The notes under the pieces are model-generated. The model did not search any database and was not told the DNA's origin. It saw nothing but the letters and a program-made list of their open reading frames with translations. Position numbers and translations under genes: made by a program. This document shows positions 8,083-14,607 of a stretch of 42,214 bases of DNA, one piece after another; the stretch's first letter is position 1, and each line of letters begins with the position of its first letter. Origin of the DNA: a virus; IMG/VR virus record IMGVR_UViG_3300029990_000324, positions 1 to 42,214 of that record; one strand, given 5' to 3'.

Positions 8083-8325
8083 TCAGGCCGCTTGCTTCGC
8101 CGCTTGGGCGTCGAGGAAGGCGGCTAGGTCGTGCAGGTACACCACCCGTTGAGCGCGTGCCGAACCGTGCAGGCGCTTCACGACCAGTGCAATGCGGCCG
8201 GCCTTGATCTCGGCCAGCAGGTACCGGTCGGTGCGGATATGTGCGAAGTACTGTTCGCGTACCGCCGACAAGGTCGGACAGGGCGTTGCGAACTGGCGGC
8301 GCAGTTGTTCGAGTGTGTTGCTCAC
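8083..8325 (-). CDS. Pyocin activator PrtN-family protein
   Basis: PrtN proteins activate tailocin (pyocin) promoters after the PrtR repressor is cleaved in the SOS response. This 80-residue protein shows the family pattern: PTLSAVREQYFAHI near the N-terminus, then LLAEIKAGRIALVVKRLHGS, and the C-terminal VVYLHDLAAFLDAQAAKQAA (compare the family's DLAxxID..R..A ending). The GTG start at 8323-8325 has AGGA at 7 nt and overlaps the upstream stop as GTGA. A PrtN-like gene inside a prophage's leftward operon, with a PrtR-controlled relic at 39125 onward, is notable. Family membership is a pattern match from memory. Confidence 0.75.
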   Translation of the reverse strand: MSNTLEQLRRQFATPCPTLSAVREQYFAHIRTDRYLLAEIKAGRIALVVKRLHGSARAQRVVYLHDLAAFLDAQAAKQAA

Positions 8326-8705
8326 GCCGCGTCCTCCCCGAGCCCCTCCGAACGGGGCACCAACTTGAGGCGGATCAATTCGGCGAGGCCTTCTTTGCTC
8401 TTACCCTTGGCGGCGGCACAGATCTGGCCTTTTGCATCGGCGACGACCGCGCCGAATGGATACTCGGGTGAATTGGTGGGGGTGACGTAGGCCACCTGGC
8501 CTTCTTGAATCACGTCGTTGACGCAGCGAAAGACTTCGGCCAGTTCCACTGTGCGGCAAGGCATGCTGTCCAGCAGGTCAATGGCTTCGCTGGCGGCCCC
8601 GATGAGCGTGGCGCGGCTGACCACGCCCGGGCTGTCCAGATAGATTGGAATCAGCCGAAGGGCGCCGAGGGCTTGGGTGTACGCATTGAAGTAATTGGTT
8701 TTCAT
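8322..8705 (-). CDS. Phage early protein, unknown function
   Basis: The 127-residue protein is not one I recognise. The N-terminal half is helical (YFNAYTQALGALRLIPIYLDSPGVVSRATLIG), followed by ASEAIDLLDSMP and a VAYVTPTNSPEYPFGAVVADAKGQICAAAKGKSKEGLAELI region that could form a small beta-sheet plus helix. ATG at 8703-8705 overlaps the stop of the KilAC-like gene (ATGA), and its own stop overlaps the PrtN-like gene start, so the three are probably translationally coupled. Confidence 0.65.
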   Translation of the reverse strand: MKTNYFNAYTQALGALRLIPIYLDSPGVVSRATLIGAASEAIDLLDSMPCRTVELAEVFRCVNDVIQEGQVAYVTPTNSPEYPFGAVVADAKGQICAAAKGKSKEGLAELIRLKLVPRSEGLGEDAA

Positions 8706-8977
8706 GCTGCGGCGTCCTTGTGTGTGATGGCGATGCCAAGCTTCTTTGCCAGCCATTGCACGCCGGCCTCGGTGACCATCACCACGGCGTAGTGCTTGTA
8801 ACGGTTGGTGGTCCCGATCTGGACGCTGCGCGGGTCTGAAAACAGATTGCCGCCGCCACGGTGGTGGCTGGCCAGGTCGCCGCTTTGCGTCAGCACGCGG
8901 AGCGCACGCAGTTGCTCACGGAACTTCCGAGGTTTGAGGCCGAGCACGGCGGCCGTTTCGTCCAGGGTGCGGTTCAT
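8702..8977 (-). CDS. KilAC-like (antirepressor C-terminal domain) protein
   Basis: The 91 residues fit the KilAC domain found at the C-terminus of phage antirepressors: a helix-turn-helix-like start (TLDETAAVLGLKPRKFREQLRALRVLTQ), a middle FSDPRSVQIGTTNRYKHYAVVM strand region, and the ending VTEAGVQWLAKKLGI. The usual N-terminal Bro/AntA domain is absent, so it is a stand-alone domain. The ATG at 8975-8977 with AGGAC upstream is preferred over a longer frame that only shadows the kinase gene. A DNA-binding regulatory role is likely by family; the target is unknown. Confidence 0.65.
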   Translation of the reverse strand: MNRTLDETAAVLGLKPRKFREQLRALRVLTQSGDLASHHRGGGNLFSDPRSVQIGTTNRYKHYAVVMVTEAGVQWLAKKLGIAITHKDAAA

Positions 8978-8987
8978 GGCGCGGTCC

Positions 8988-9554
8988 TCAAGCGGATGCT
9001 GCGCGGTTGCGCAGAATGTCCAGAATGGAATCGAGGTTCTCGCGAAGCGTGTCCAAGCTGCCGTAGTTCGCCAGCAGCATGTCCTGCTCAAGCCAGCGGA
9101 TGCCGTGTTCGCTAACATGTGCATTCACCATTGGCGCCGATGGCCGAACCAGGTGAATCACGATGCCGCCACGGTTGCGGATGAACTGTGCTTCGTTCTC
9201 GAAACGCAGGTCCCTGACCACAAAACCGGATGCGGTGTCGTGGGTACGGGCCAACAGGTCGAGATTCTGCGCCGCCAACAGTAGCCACAGCTCCGGGTGC
9301 ACCTTGTCGCGGCCCCACTCGGTGCCTAGGGATTGCATCAGTTCGCGCGGAGAGCGACCCAGCCAGGGGAGCGGCTGTTCTTTCTGGTCGCCTTCGAAGT
9401 CACACGGGCTCAGGTTGAGGATGTGCATCAGGCCGTCACGCAGCGGATCGGCGAACGCATAGGACTGGAATCCGTGATGGTTCACCAGGTGTTGCGCTGC
9501 AGTGTCTTTGCCCGAGCGAGCCCGGCCAGCAATGCCGATTAGAAGTTTCGTCAT
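8988..9554 (-). CDS. Deoxynucleoside monophosphate kinase
   Basis: The enzyme phosphorylates dNMPs to dNDPs, raising the nucleotide supply for phage DNA synthesis (phage T4 gp1-like fold). The 188-residue protein begins with a P-loop, GIAGRARSGKDT (residues 7-18), then SYAFADPLRDGL, the ELMQSLGTEWGRD stretch typical of phage dNMP kinases, and VRDLRFENEAQFI in the C-terminal half. The ATG at 9552-9554 overlaps the upstream stop as ATGA. Length and motif order are normal for the family. Confidence 0.88.
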   Translation of the reverse strand: MTKLLIGIAGRARSGKDTAAQHLVNHHGFQSYAFADPLRDGLMHILNLSPCDFEGDQKEQPLPWLGRSPRELMQSLGTEWGRDKVHPELWLLLAAQNLDLLARTHDTASGFVVRDLRFENEAQFIRNRGGIVIHLVRPSAPMVNAHVSEHGIRWLEQDMLLANYGSLDTLRENLDSILDILRNRAASA

Positions 9555-9757
9555 GCGGCGTCACCTCCAAACGGCCAGGAGCTGTCATCGGCTGCGGCAG
9601 TGTTGAAAGGCTTGATGGCCTCGGTGCGACCTTTGGGATTGGTGATCACCAGCAGTCCGGTGCGGCGCTGGATAGCCTTTACGGCGGCGCGGCTGCTGCA
9701 CGCAGATGGGTGCAGGTAGACCGGGCAGCGGGTGTTGCTGTGCTGTGGGGTTTGCAT
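9551..9757 (-). CDS. First protein of the leftward operon, unknown function
   Basis: The 68-residue protein is not one I recognise. It has a Cys/His-containing N-terminus, a basic middle (SSRAAVKAIQRRTGLLVITNPKGRTEAIK) and a polar C-terminus. It occupies the position of gene N in lambda, first after PL, but has no clear arginine-rich RNA-binding motif, so I do not call it an antiterminator. Its ATG at 9755-9757 stands 2 nt after hairpin L1 and has only a weak, stem-buried GAG as ribosome signal. It overlaps the kinase by 4 nt. Confidence 0.6.
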   Translation of the reverse strand: MQTPQHSNTRCPVYLHPSACSSRAAVKAIQRRTGLLVITNPKGRTEAIKPFNTAAADDSSWPFGGDAA

Positions 9758-9759
9758 GT

Positions 9760-9788
9760 CTCGTACTCTTTGGTGAGAGGGGTACGAG
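9760..9788 (-). ncRNA. RNA hairpin L1 with conserved loop at the 5' end of the PL transcript
   Basis: On the minus strand CTCGTAC (9782-9788) pairs with GTACGAG (9760-9766) around a 15-nt loop CCCTCTCACCAAAGA. From the inferred PL -10 at 9793-9798, transcription should begin around 9786-9788, so the hairpin forms the very 5' end of the leftward mRNA. It ends 2 nt before the first start codon. It shares its loop with five other hairpins. Confidence 0.75.
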
Positions 9789-9792
9789 GCAA

Positions 9793-9820
9793 ATATTAAC
9801 CGTAGAGGTTAATTGGTCAA
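9793..9820 (-). promoter_or_regulatory. PL, leftward early promoter
   Basis: Read on the minus strand, TTGACC (9815-9820) and TAATAT (9793-9798) are 16 nt apart and fit -35 and -10 boxes. The 17-bp operator at 9796-9812 overlaps the spacer and -10, so repressor binding would block polymerase. It drives the operon from the gene at 9757 down to int and possibly mutS. Confidence 0.65.
9796..9812. promoter_or_regulatory. Operator OL1 (TTAACC-GTAGA-GGTTAA)
   Basis: This is a perfect 6-5-6 inverted repeat with the same half-sites as the operator at 10640-10656. It lies inside PL. It is probably bound by CI and Cro. Confidence 0.75.
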
Positions 9821-9828
9821 GTTAAAAA

Positions 9829-9846
9829 TTAACCTTGCTTGGTTGG
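9829..9846. promoter_or_regulatory. Operator OL2, imperfect
   Basis: TTAACC is followed after 6 nt by GGTTGG, a degenerate copy of the operator half-sites just upstream of PL. The spacing differs by one base, so it is a weaker candidate. Confidence 0.4.
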
Positions 9847-9876
9847 TATGTGGCCGTTTCGGTTATTGATGGTCAT

Positions 9877-9899
9877 AAAAAAACCCGCATCTGGCGGGT
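9877..9899 (-). terminator. Rho-independent terminator of cI
   Basis: On the minus strand, CCCGCC-AGAT-GCGGG followed by seven T forms a classic terminator 34 nt after the cI stop. It should keep cI transcription from running into the PL operon. Confidence 0.85.
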
Positions 9900-9932
9900 T
9901 GGGTAGTGCTGGGTGGTAAATTTTTCGAGGTG

Positions 9933-10580
9933 TTAGAGGTCTTCAATCCGCCAGCGAGCCCTGCCGCAAATGTGCCACTCTTCGGTCATGCGAATTATGC
10001 GTTCAGGCCAGTTTGGGTTGAGTGCATATAGATAGTACTCATTGTCTTCACGCCTCAGCTGCTTGAGGGTTACACCTTGGTCACGCTCGCGCTTAGCTGC
10101 GATGAAGTGGCCAGGGAGAGCCTCAAGAGCAGGATCAATAACGACTTTGTCATTGTCGAAAAATTTTGGCTCCATGCTGATGCCTTCAACCCGCAAGATA
10201 AAAGCATTAGGTCCGACGGGGCCTGGAGCTTCGATCCATTCTTCTGCGACGTCAGGGTCGAAGGTTTCAACCGCCTCGCACCAGGCGCCGGCAGCGATGG
10301 AGCCCATTACAGGAAGCTTTCTGCCGGTGCTGCTGATGAATACGGCGTTGCCGGACTGATCTAGTCCGACGGGCATGTCGAGATATCCCATTGGCAAGCC
10401 GAGCGAGAGTTCAATTTCGCGAGCAATTTGATCGCCAATACCCTTAGTGGGGCTCTTGCCAGCAAAAGAGCTGACCTGTGCAGGAGCCTTGCCGAGCGTG
10501 TTGGCTAGATCGGTTGGCCGCAACGAGCGGTCAGCCATTATTCGGCGCAGATTCTTGAGGCGGGTGTCAGTAATTTTCAT
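9933..10580 (-). CDS. cI: CI-type prophage repressor (LexA/S24 self-cleaving)
   Basis: This is the master repressor of lysogeny. The 215-residue protein has an N-terminal helix-turn-helix domain (about 10-65, LRPTDLANTLGKAPAQVSSFAG) and a C-terminal S24 peptidase domain with the cleavage site Ala97-Gly98 (SIAAGAW), catalytic Ser135 (GISMEP) and Lys163 (FIAAKRE). RecA filaments should therefore stimulate self-cleavage on DNA damage. It is divergent from the Cro-like gene, with operators TTAACC-N5-GGTTAA between them, and has its own terminator. The ATG at 10578-10580 gives the full family length. Confidence 0.93.
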   Translation of the reverse strand: MKITDTRLKNLRRIMADRSLRPTDLANTLGKAPAQVSSFAGKSPTKGIGDQIAREIELSLGLPMGYLDMPVGLDQSGNAVFISSTGRKLPVMGSIAAGAWCEAVETFDPDVAEEWIEAPGPVGPNAFILRVEGISMEPKFFDNDKVVIDPALEALPGHFIAAKRERDQGVTLKQLRREDNEYYLYALNPNWPERIIRMTEEWHICGRARWRIEDL

Positions 10581-10599
10581 CCATTGAGTATCGCCTCGG

Positions 10600-10616
10600 T
10601 TAACCTTCGAGGGTAA
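10600..10616. promoter_or_regulatory. Operator OR2 (TTAACC-TTCGA-GGGTAA)
   Basis: This is a 6-5-6 inverted repeat with one mismatch to the consensus, between the cI start and PR and close to the expected cI promoter. It is probably the autoregulatory site. Confidence 0.65.
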
Positions 10617-10630
10617 TATCCTTGTAGGTA

Positions 10631-10659
10631 TTGATAAAATTAACCTGTGCGGTTAAATT
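10631..10659 (+). promoter_or_regulatory. PR, rightward early promoter
   Basis: TTGATA (10631-10636) and TAAATT (10654-10659) are 17 nt apart, and the perfect operator at 10640-10656 fills the spacer. The arrangement mirrors PL. It drives the Cro-like gene, the structured leader and the replication genes. Confidence 0.6.
10640..10656. promoter_or_regulatory. Operator OR1 (TTAACC-TGTGC-GGTTAA)
   Basis: This is a perfect 6-5-6 inverted repeat inside PR, identical in half-sites to OL1. Repressor bound here should shut off the rightward early operon. Confidence 0.75.
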
Positions 10660-10679
10660 GGTTCGCAGAGGTGCAGCCA

Positions 10680-10904
10680 ATGAAACTGCGTGAATACATC
10701 GACCAGCTAGATACGCCGGGTCTTGAAGCATATGCGGCGCGATGCGGCATTTCGTTGAACTACCTGCGCCTGCACGTGAAGTACGCCAGCAAGGACCCTA
10801 GCGTTTCCTTGATTAAGGCGCTAGCCAATAAAAGCGAGGGGAAGGTTTCACTTGCTGATGTTCTAGAGCATTTCGGGGTAACCGATGACGCTCCAGAGCA
10901 GTAA
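10680..10904 (+). CDS. Cro-like repressor (YdaS/Cro family)
   Basis: The 74-residue protein is the probable Cro counterpart of CI, favouring lytic growth by repressing cI and tuning early transcription. It contains a helix-turn-helix-like LEAYAARCGISLNYLRLHVKYASKDPSVSLIKALANKSEGKVSLADVL-type pattern close to YdaS antitoxin/Cro proteins. The ATG at 10680-10682 is preferred over an upstream in-frame codon because GAGG lies 8 nt before it. It is the first gene after PR and is followed by a 322-nt leader with hairpins. Confidence 0.85.
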   Translation: MKLREYIDQLDTPGLEAYAARCGISLNYLRLHVKYASKDPSVSLIKALANKSEGKVSLADVLEHFGVTDDAPEQ

Positions 10905-10910
10905 AAGGGT

Positions 10911-10953
10911 GCTGGGCTGGGGCCTCTCACCATAAGAATCTCCCCAGCCCAGC
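10911..10953 (+). ncRNA. RNA hairpin R1 with conserved CCTCTCACCA loop
   Basis: A perfect 12-bp stem, GCTGGGCTGGGG (10911-10922) with its complement at 10942-10953, closes a 19-nt loop, CCTCTCACCATAAGAATCT. It begins 6 nt after the Cro-like stop codon. It has no U-run and so is not a simple terminator. The loop recurs in R2, R3 and L1-L3. Confidence 0.8.
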
Positions 10954-10994
10954 GGTGGCGATACGCAGCACACACCATAACGCCACATGAAACA

Positions 10995-11032
10995 CCGGCC
11001 TGAAACCTCTCACCAAAGAAACACCAGGCCGG
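10995..11032 (+). ncRNA. RNA hairpin R2 with conserved loop
   Basis: An 8-bp stem CCGGCCTG/CAGGCCGG (10995-11002, 11025-11032) closes a 22-nt loop beginning AAACCTCTCACCAAAGAA. Stem sequence and length differ from R1 and R3 while the loop is kept. Confidence 0.8.
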
Positions 11033-11073
11033 AAGTAACGAGCTACACGTACATGCAAGTCGCTACATAGCGC

Positions 11074-11115
11074 GTCGGCCCAGGACCTCTCACCATAAGA
11101 ATCCCCTGGGCCGAC
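11074..11115 (+). ncRNA. RNA hairpin R3 with conserved loop
   Basis: An 11-bp stem GTCGGCCCAGG with its complement (11074-11084, 11105-11115) closes a 20-nt loop containing CCTCTCACCATAAGAATC, almost the same as R1. Spacing from R1 to R2 to R3 is 80-85 nt, so the three form a regular array. Confidence 0.8.
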
Positions 11116-11202
11116 TGGAACGATGAACCGTGCTGCACAGCACGATTCGCACAGCACATCGGTCGTGGTCGTAGAATAGAGCGTGTTTGACTCTACGGCC
11201 AC

Positions 11203-11225
11203 ACCGTAAACAGGGGATTTACGGT
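11203..11225 (+). promoter_or_regulatory. Hairpin presenting the Shine-Dalgarno of the CII-like gene in its loop
   Basis: ACCGTAAA (11203-11210) pairs with TTTACGGT (11218-11225) around the 7-nt loop CAGGGGA, which is the ribosome site for the ATG at 11227. The start codon lies 1 nt after the stem. Translation is therefore likely to depend on opening this hairpin. The rest of the leader (11116-11202) holds further short palindromes such as CGTGCTG-CA-CAGCACG near 11128-11143 and TAGAG/CTCTA. Confidence 0.6.
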
Positions 11226-11226
11226 T

Positions 11227-11715
11227 ATGAGTCGCACAGATCTTTTGCCGGGTGCAGGCCCGGTCCTTTCGCTGCGAAAAGCCCTTTACCGGGCAGGCCA
11301 TGATTATCGGGGCGGTGTGACTGCTCTGGCGCTGGACATGGTCATTGATTACGACACCCTCCAGAAGAAACTAAAGCACGACGAAGAGCGTCGGTGGCTT
11401 GATCCTGATGAACTGGAAGAGGTGATACGCCTGACGGCAAATCCCTTGTTGCTGGATGCCCTGATGCGGCCCGCTGGCATGGTCTGGTACAAGCCGGAAG
11501 CTGCGGCACCGACCAAGGAAGCTTTGTTGGCCGTCAGCAAGGTGCTGCACCAGACCGGCCTGTTTGTTTCCAGCATGCACGAAGGTGCCGCCGACAACGT
11601 CTGGGAGCTGCGCGAAGTTGAATGCCTGGAGAAGCACGGCAACGACGTAATCCGCGCGGTGTTGGGCATCATGGCCGGGGCCAGGGAAGCGATGGAGGGC
11701 CGCCAAGATGACTGA
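11227..11715 (+). CDS. CII-like phage regulatory protein (CP76 type)
   Basis: The 162-residue protein resembles the phage regulatory CII (CP76) family of P2-like and Pseudomonas phages, DNA-binding proteins of the lysogeny decision. Supporting stretches are SLRKALYRAGHDYRGGVTALALDMVIDYDTLQKKLKHDEE near the N-terminus, LDPDELEEVIRLTANPLLLDAL, and a C-terminal helical region. The start is set by AGGGGA at 9 nt, displayed in a hairpin loop. Its stop overlaps the TraR-like gene by 8 nt. Its position after the leader array suggests that this RNA region controls it. Confidence 0.75.
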   Translation: MSRTDLLPGAGPVLSLRKALYRAGHDYRGGVTALALDMVIDYDTLQKKLKHDEERRWLDPDELEEVIRLTANPLLLDALMRPAGMVWYKPEAAAPTKEALLAVSKVLHQTGLFVSSMHEGAADNVWELREVECLEKHGNDVIRAVLGIMAGAREAMEGRQDD

Positions 11716-11911
11716 CGTTATCGATATCGCCAACGACCAGGCCGAGTACTTCCTACAAGTGGCGTTGGATCGCCGTCCGCGCCCAGCGTGCGCCGTCAGC
11801 GCGCAATTCTGTGAGGATTGCGACGAACCTATCCCGTTACTTCGTCAACAGACGATCCAGGGTTGTGCGACCTGCGTCAGTTGCCAGGGGTTGCGGGAGC
11901 GGCGCAAGTGA
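11708..11911 (+). CDS. TraR/DksA-type zinc-finger protein
   Basis: The 67-residue protein ends in a four-cysteine zinc finger (CEDC, then CATCVSC) as in short phage TraR/DksA proteins, which bind the RNA polymerase secondary channel and alter promoter choice without ppGpp. The N-terminal half (IDIANDQAEYFLQVALD) is the short helix that enters the channel, with Asp residues near its start. It overlaps the CII-like gene by 8 nt and the primase GTG start by 4 nt. Confidence 0.85.
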   Translation: MTDVIDIANDQAEYFLQVALDRRPRPACAVSAQFCEDCDEPIPLLRQQTIQGCATCVSCQGLRERRK

Positions 11912-14607
11912 CTGATCACAACGACCAATTGCCTACTTCTGATTGGGCTCAGTTCTATATCGACACATTTGGTTTGGCACTCGTCCCGATAGAGCCCGGT
12001 GAAAAGGGGCCGAAAGGAAAGGGCTGGAACAAGCCGGGTGGCTACTTCACGGAGTCGGTGAAAGCTGCTCAGTTCTGGGAAAAGAAGCCCCGGCACAACC
12101 TCGGCGTCGTTTTGGGGCCGAGCCGCATCTGTTCTCTGGATGTCGATGATGTCCAGTGGACCCGGCGCGTGCTGTATGACCTGCTGGAAATTGACCTTGA
12201 TGCAATGGCGCTGGTGTTTCCGACCGTAGTTGGCAACCCGGCGCGCTTCCGCATTATGTTCCGCGTTCCTGATGGGGTTGAGTTGAGCCGGGTTGCACTT
12301 GCGTGGCCCAATGAAAAAGACCCTGATGGTTCGATCCACAAGGCTCTGACCGCAAAGGCCAAGGCAGCAAAGGACGCTGGTGATGCAGTAGGTGAGGCCG
12401 AGGCGCGTGCCGAGGCCGACGAGTATCAGCGCATAACTGTGTTCGAATTGCGTGGTGGGCTGGTGCAAGACGTATTGCCACCATCTATTCACCCAGGTAC
12501 TGGCAAGCCCTACACCTGGCGCACGCCTCCGAGCTCTGTTGATGGCTTGCCGGTGCTTGCACCTGAGTTGCTGAAGATCTGGAATAACTGGGACATCTTC
12601 AAACGCGATGCCGAGGCCGCGTGCCCGTGGGCACCCAAACCGAAGACACCTCCGGCGAAAGTCATCAAACGTCCACCGCCCGCCGAAGGCAAGCCGTCAG
12701 TTATTGATGAATTCAATCGTAGCCACGACGTTGAAGAGCTGTTGCGCGCACACGACTACATCAAGCGCGGCAGTAAGTGGCTGTATCCGCACAGCAGCAC
12801 CGGTATGCCGGGTGTAACGGTCAGCGACGACGGCAAGGTGTATTCGCACCACGGTGCTGATCCACTCGCGAACGGGCATCAGAACGATGCGTTCGAGGTG
12901 TTCTGTTTGTTGCAGCATGGTGGTGATCAGTCGCGAGCGGTAAAGGACGCGGCGCGATTGCTGGGTATGCAGCATTCTTCGCGCCCGGATCCGCGTGATC
13001 TTCCCCCGTCCCCATCTTGTGACCCGAGCGAGCCGGGCTCTGTACCCGACGCCACCAGCGAGGCCGCTTCGGCTCCTGATGGGGGTGCGGGGGACGCATT
13101 AACTTTTGAACACATCCTTCGGCGATTTGCACTGGTGGAGGGCACCACGCATGTGTGGGACTTTGACCAGTCGCGGGTGATGAAGAAGTCGGCATTTGAG
13201 GCGCGTGTCGGTAAGCCCCTGGCAAAGCAGTGGCTGGACGACACCGAGCGCCGCAAGCTGATTTCCGATGACCATGTACGCGACATCGAGCAGTCGCGGC
13301 GGATGGCGGGCAAAAAGGGTGGTGCCTTCGGGATGCCGCCGACTGAGCGTTACGTCTACATCGATGGCACTAAAGACGTATGGGATCGCGAGAAGAAGCG
13401 GCGTGTTGCCGAGGGTGCCGTGAAAATGGCCTTGGGTGACGCTTACGCGCTGTGGTTGAACAGCAGCGAGCGGCGCACTGTGGATGTGGACCATATTGTC
13501 TTTGATCCGACTATGACCAAGGATCCTGCGGTGTACATCAATACCTTTGATGGTCTGCCGTTAGAGCCAGTCAGAGACGATGCGGCTTGTGCGAACCTAC
13601 GGTGGCTAATTTCGTTCTTGTGCAACCATGATGAAAATGCGGCTATCTGGTTGACTCGCTGGTTAGCCTATCCGTTACAGCACCTGGGCGCCAAGATGGA
13701 TACCGCGGTGCTGATGCATTCCAGCATGGAGGGATCGGGTAAGAGTCTGTTTTTCGCCGATACCTTGGGCAAGCTTTATGGTCAGTACGCAGCGACAGTC
13801 GGCCAGACGCAGCTGGAAAGCAATTTCAACGCCTGGCAAAGCCGCAAATTGTGGGCAGTGTTCGAAGAGGTTGTCAGTCGAGATCAGCGCTACAACCAGG
13901 TGGGCAAGATCAAGCACCTTGTCACCGGCAAAACGGTGCGGATGGAATCCAAGTTCATCAATGGCTGGGAGGAATCCAACCATATGAACGCGGTTTTCCT
14001 AAGTAACGAGATCATGCCTTGGCCGATCAGTGACAGCGACCGCCGAATGCTGGTGGTTTGGCCGCTGGAGACGTTGCCGGTCGATCGCCAGAAAGCCATC
14101 GGTCGGGAGTTGGAGCAGGGTGGGGTCGCGGCCCTGTATGGCTGGCTACTATCGGTTGATTTGGGTGACTTCAATCAGCGTACGCGCCCGCCATCAACTG
14201 ACGCCCGTGAACGCCTGGTGGCCTTAAGTCGGGCCGGTTGGCAGACGTTCCTGCACTTGTGGAAATACAGCGAGCTGGGTCATGGGCTCTGGGGGCCGTG
14301 TCTTTCCACCGATCTTTACTCGCTGTTCCTTGAGTGGTGTCAGCGCAACAAAGAACACGTGATGAGTCAGACGAAGTTCTCGCTATTCATCAATTCCGAA
14401 GTGGAAAAGACGCGTTCGATACCTTGGACAGATGGCAGTAATCGCAAGTTTGGTGCGTTCTTCTTTCCTGTTGATCAGGATGCTTCCCCGCCCCCATCAC
14501 TGAAATCGGCCGAGCTGGGCGCGATGGTCGTCGCCTGGCGGGCAAGGGCGAAACTGGCGGGCTGGAATGTGGATAACTGGGACCACATCAAGGCAGCTGC
14601 CGCATGA
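11908..14607 (+). CDS. Replication protein: primase-polymerase plus helicase (DUF5906)
   Basis: The 899-residue protein probably starts and unwinds phage DNA at its origin. The N-terminal part looks like a bifunctional primase/polymerase domain (LALVPIEPGEKGPKGKGWNKPGG; the acidic metal motif LDVDD near residue 76). The C-terminal part is a superfamily-3-like helicase (DUF5906): Walker A GSGKS near 609, then WAVFEEVV and VFLSNEIMPWPISDSDRRMLVVWP. A Pro-rich linker lies around 250-275 and 385-420. GTG at 11908-11910 is chosen because it overlaps the zinc-finger stop (GTGA); a frame extends further upstream but overlaps that gene. The iteron cluster directly after the gene is the likely binding site. 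Confidence 0.88.
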   Translation: MTDHNDQLPTSDWAQFYIDTFGLALVPIEPGEKGPKGKGWNKPGGYFTESVKAAQFWEKKPRHNLGVVLGPSRICSLDVDDVQWTRRVLYDLLEIDLDAMALVFPTVVGNPARFRIMFRVPDGVELSRVALAWPNEKDPDGSIHKALTAKAKAAKDAGDAVGEAEARAEADEYQRITVFELRGGLVQDVLPPSIHPGTGKPYTWRTPPSSVDGLPVLAPELLKIWNNWDIFKRDAEAACPWAPKPKTPPAKVIKRPPPAEGKPSVIDEFNRSHDVEELLRAHDYIKRGSKWLYPHSSTGMPGVTVSDDGKVYSHHGADPLANGHQNDAFEVFCLLQHGGDQSRAVKDAARLLGMQHSSRPDPRDLPPSPSCDPSEPGSVPDATSEAASAPDGGAGDALTFEHILRRFALVEGTTHVWDFDQSRVMKKSAFEARVGKPLAKQWLDDTERRKLISDDHVRDIEQSRRMAGKKGGAFGMPPTERYVYIDGTKDVWDREKKRRVAEGAVKMALGDAYALWLNSSERRTVDVDHIVFDPTMTKDPAVYINTFDGLPLEPVRDDAACANLRWLISFLCNHDENAAIWLTRWLAYPLQHLGAKMDTAVLMHSSMEGSGKSLFFADTLGKLYGQYAATVGQTQLESNFNAWQSRKLWAVFEEVVSRDQRYNQVGKIKHLVTGKTVRMESKFINGWEESNHMNAVFLSNEIMPWPISDSDRRMLVVWPLETLPVDRQKAIGRELEQGGVAALYGWLLSVDLGDFNQRTRPPSTDARERLVALSRAGWQTFLHLWKYSELGHGLWGPCLSTDLYSLFLEWCQRNKEHVMSQTKFSLFINSEVEKTRSIPWTDGSNRKFGAFFFPVDQDASPPPSLKSAELGAMVVAWRARAKLAGWNVDNWDHIKAAAA

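Noticed and set aside
9551-9757. Lambda N-type antiterminator
   Set aside because: The position fits, but there is no arginine-rich motif and overall charge is modest.
10911-11115. Three tandem transcription terminators
   Set aside because: Stems are strong but no T-runs follow, and loops are long and conserved, unlike terminators.
11128-11143. Perfect palindrome CGTGCTG-CA-CAGCACG as an operator
   Set aside because: It is a single copy with no promoter boxes around it; more likely part of the folded leader RNA.
10905-11226. Possible CRISPR array (three similar units at 80-85 nt)
   Set aside because: The shared part is only the hairpin loop; stems and spacers do not repeat, and there are no cas genes.
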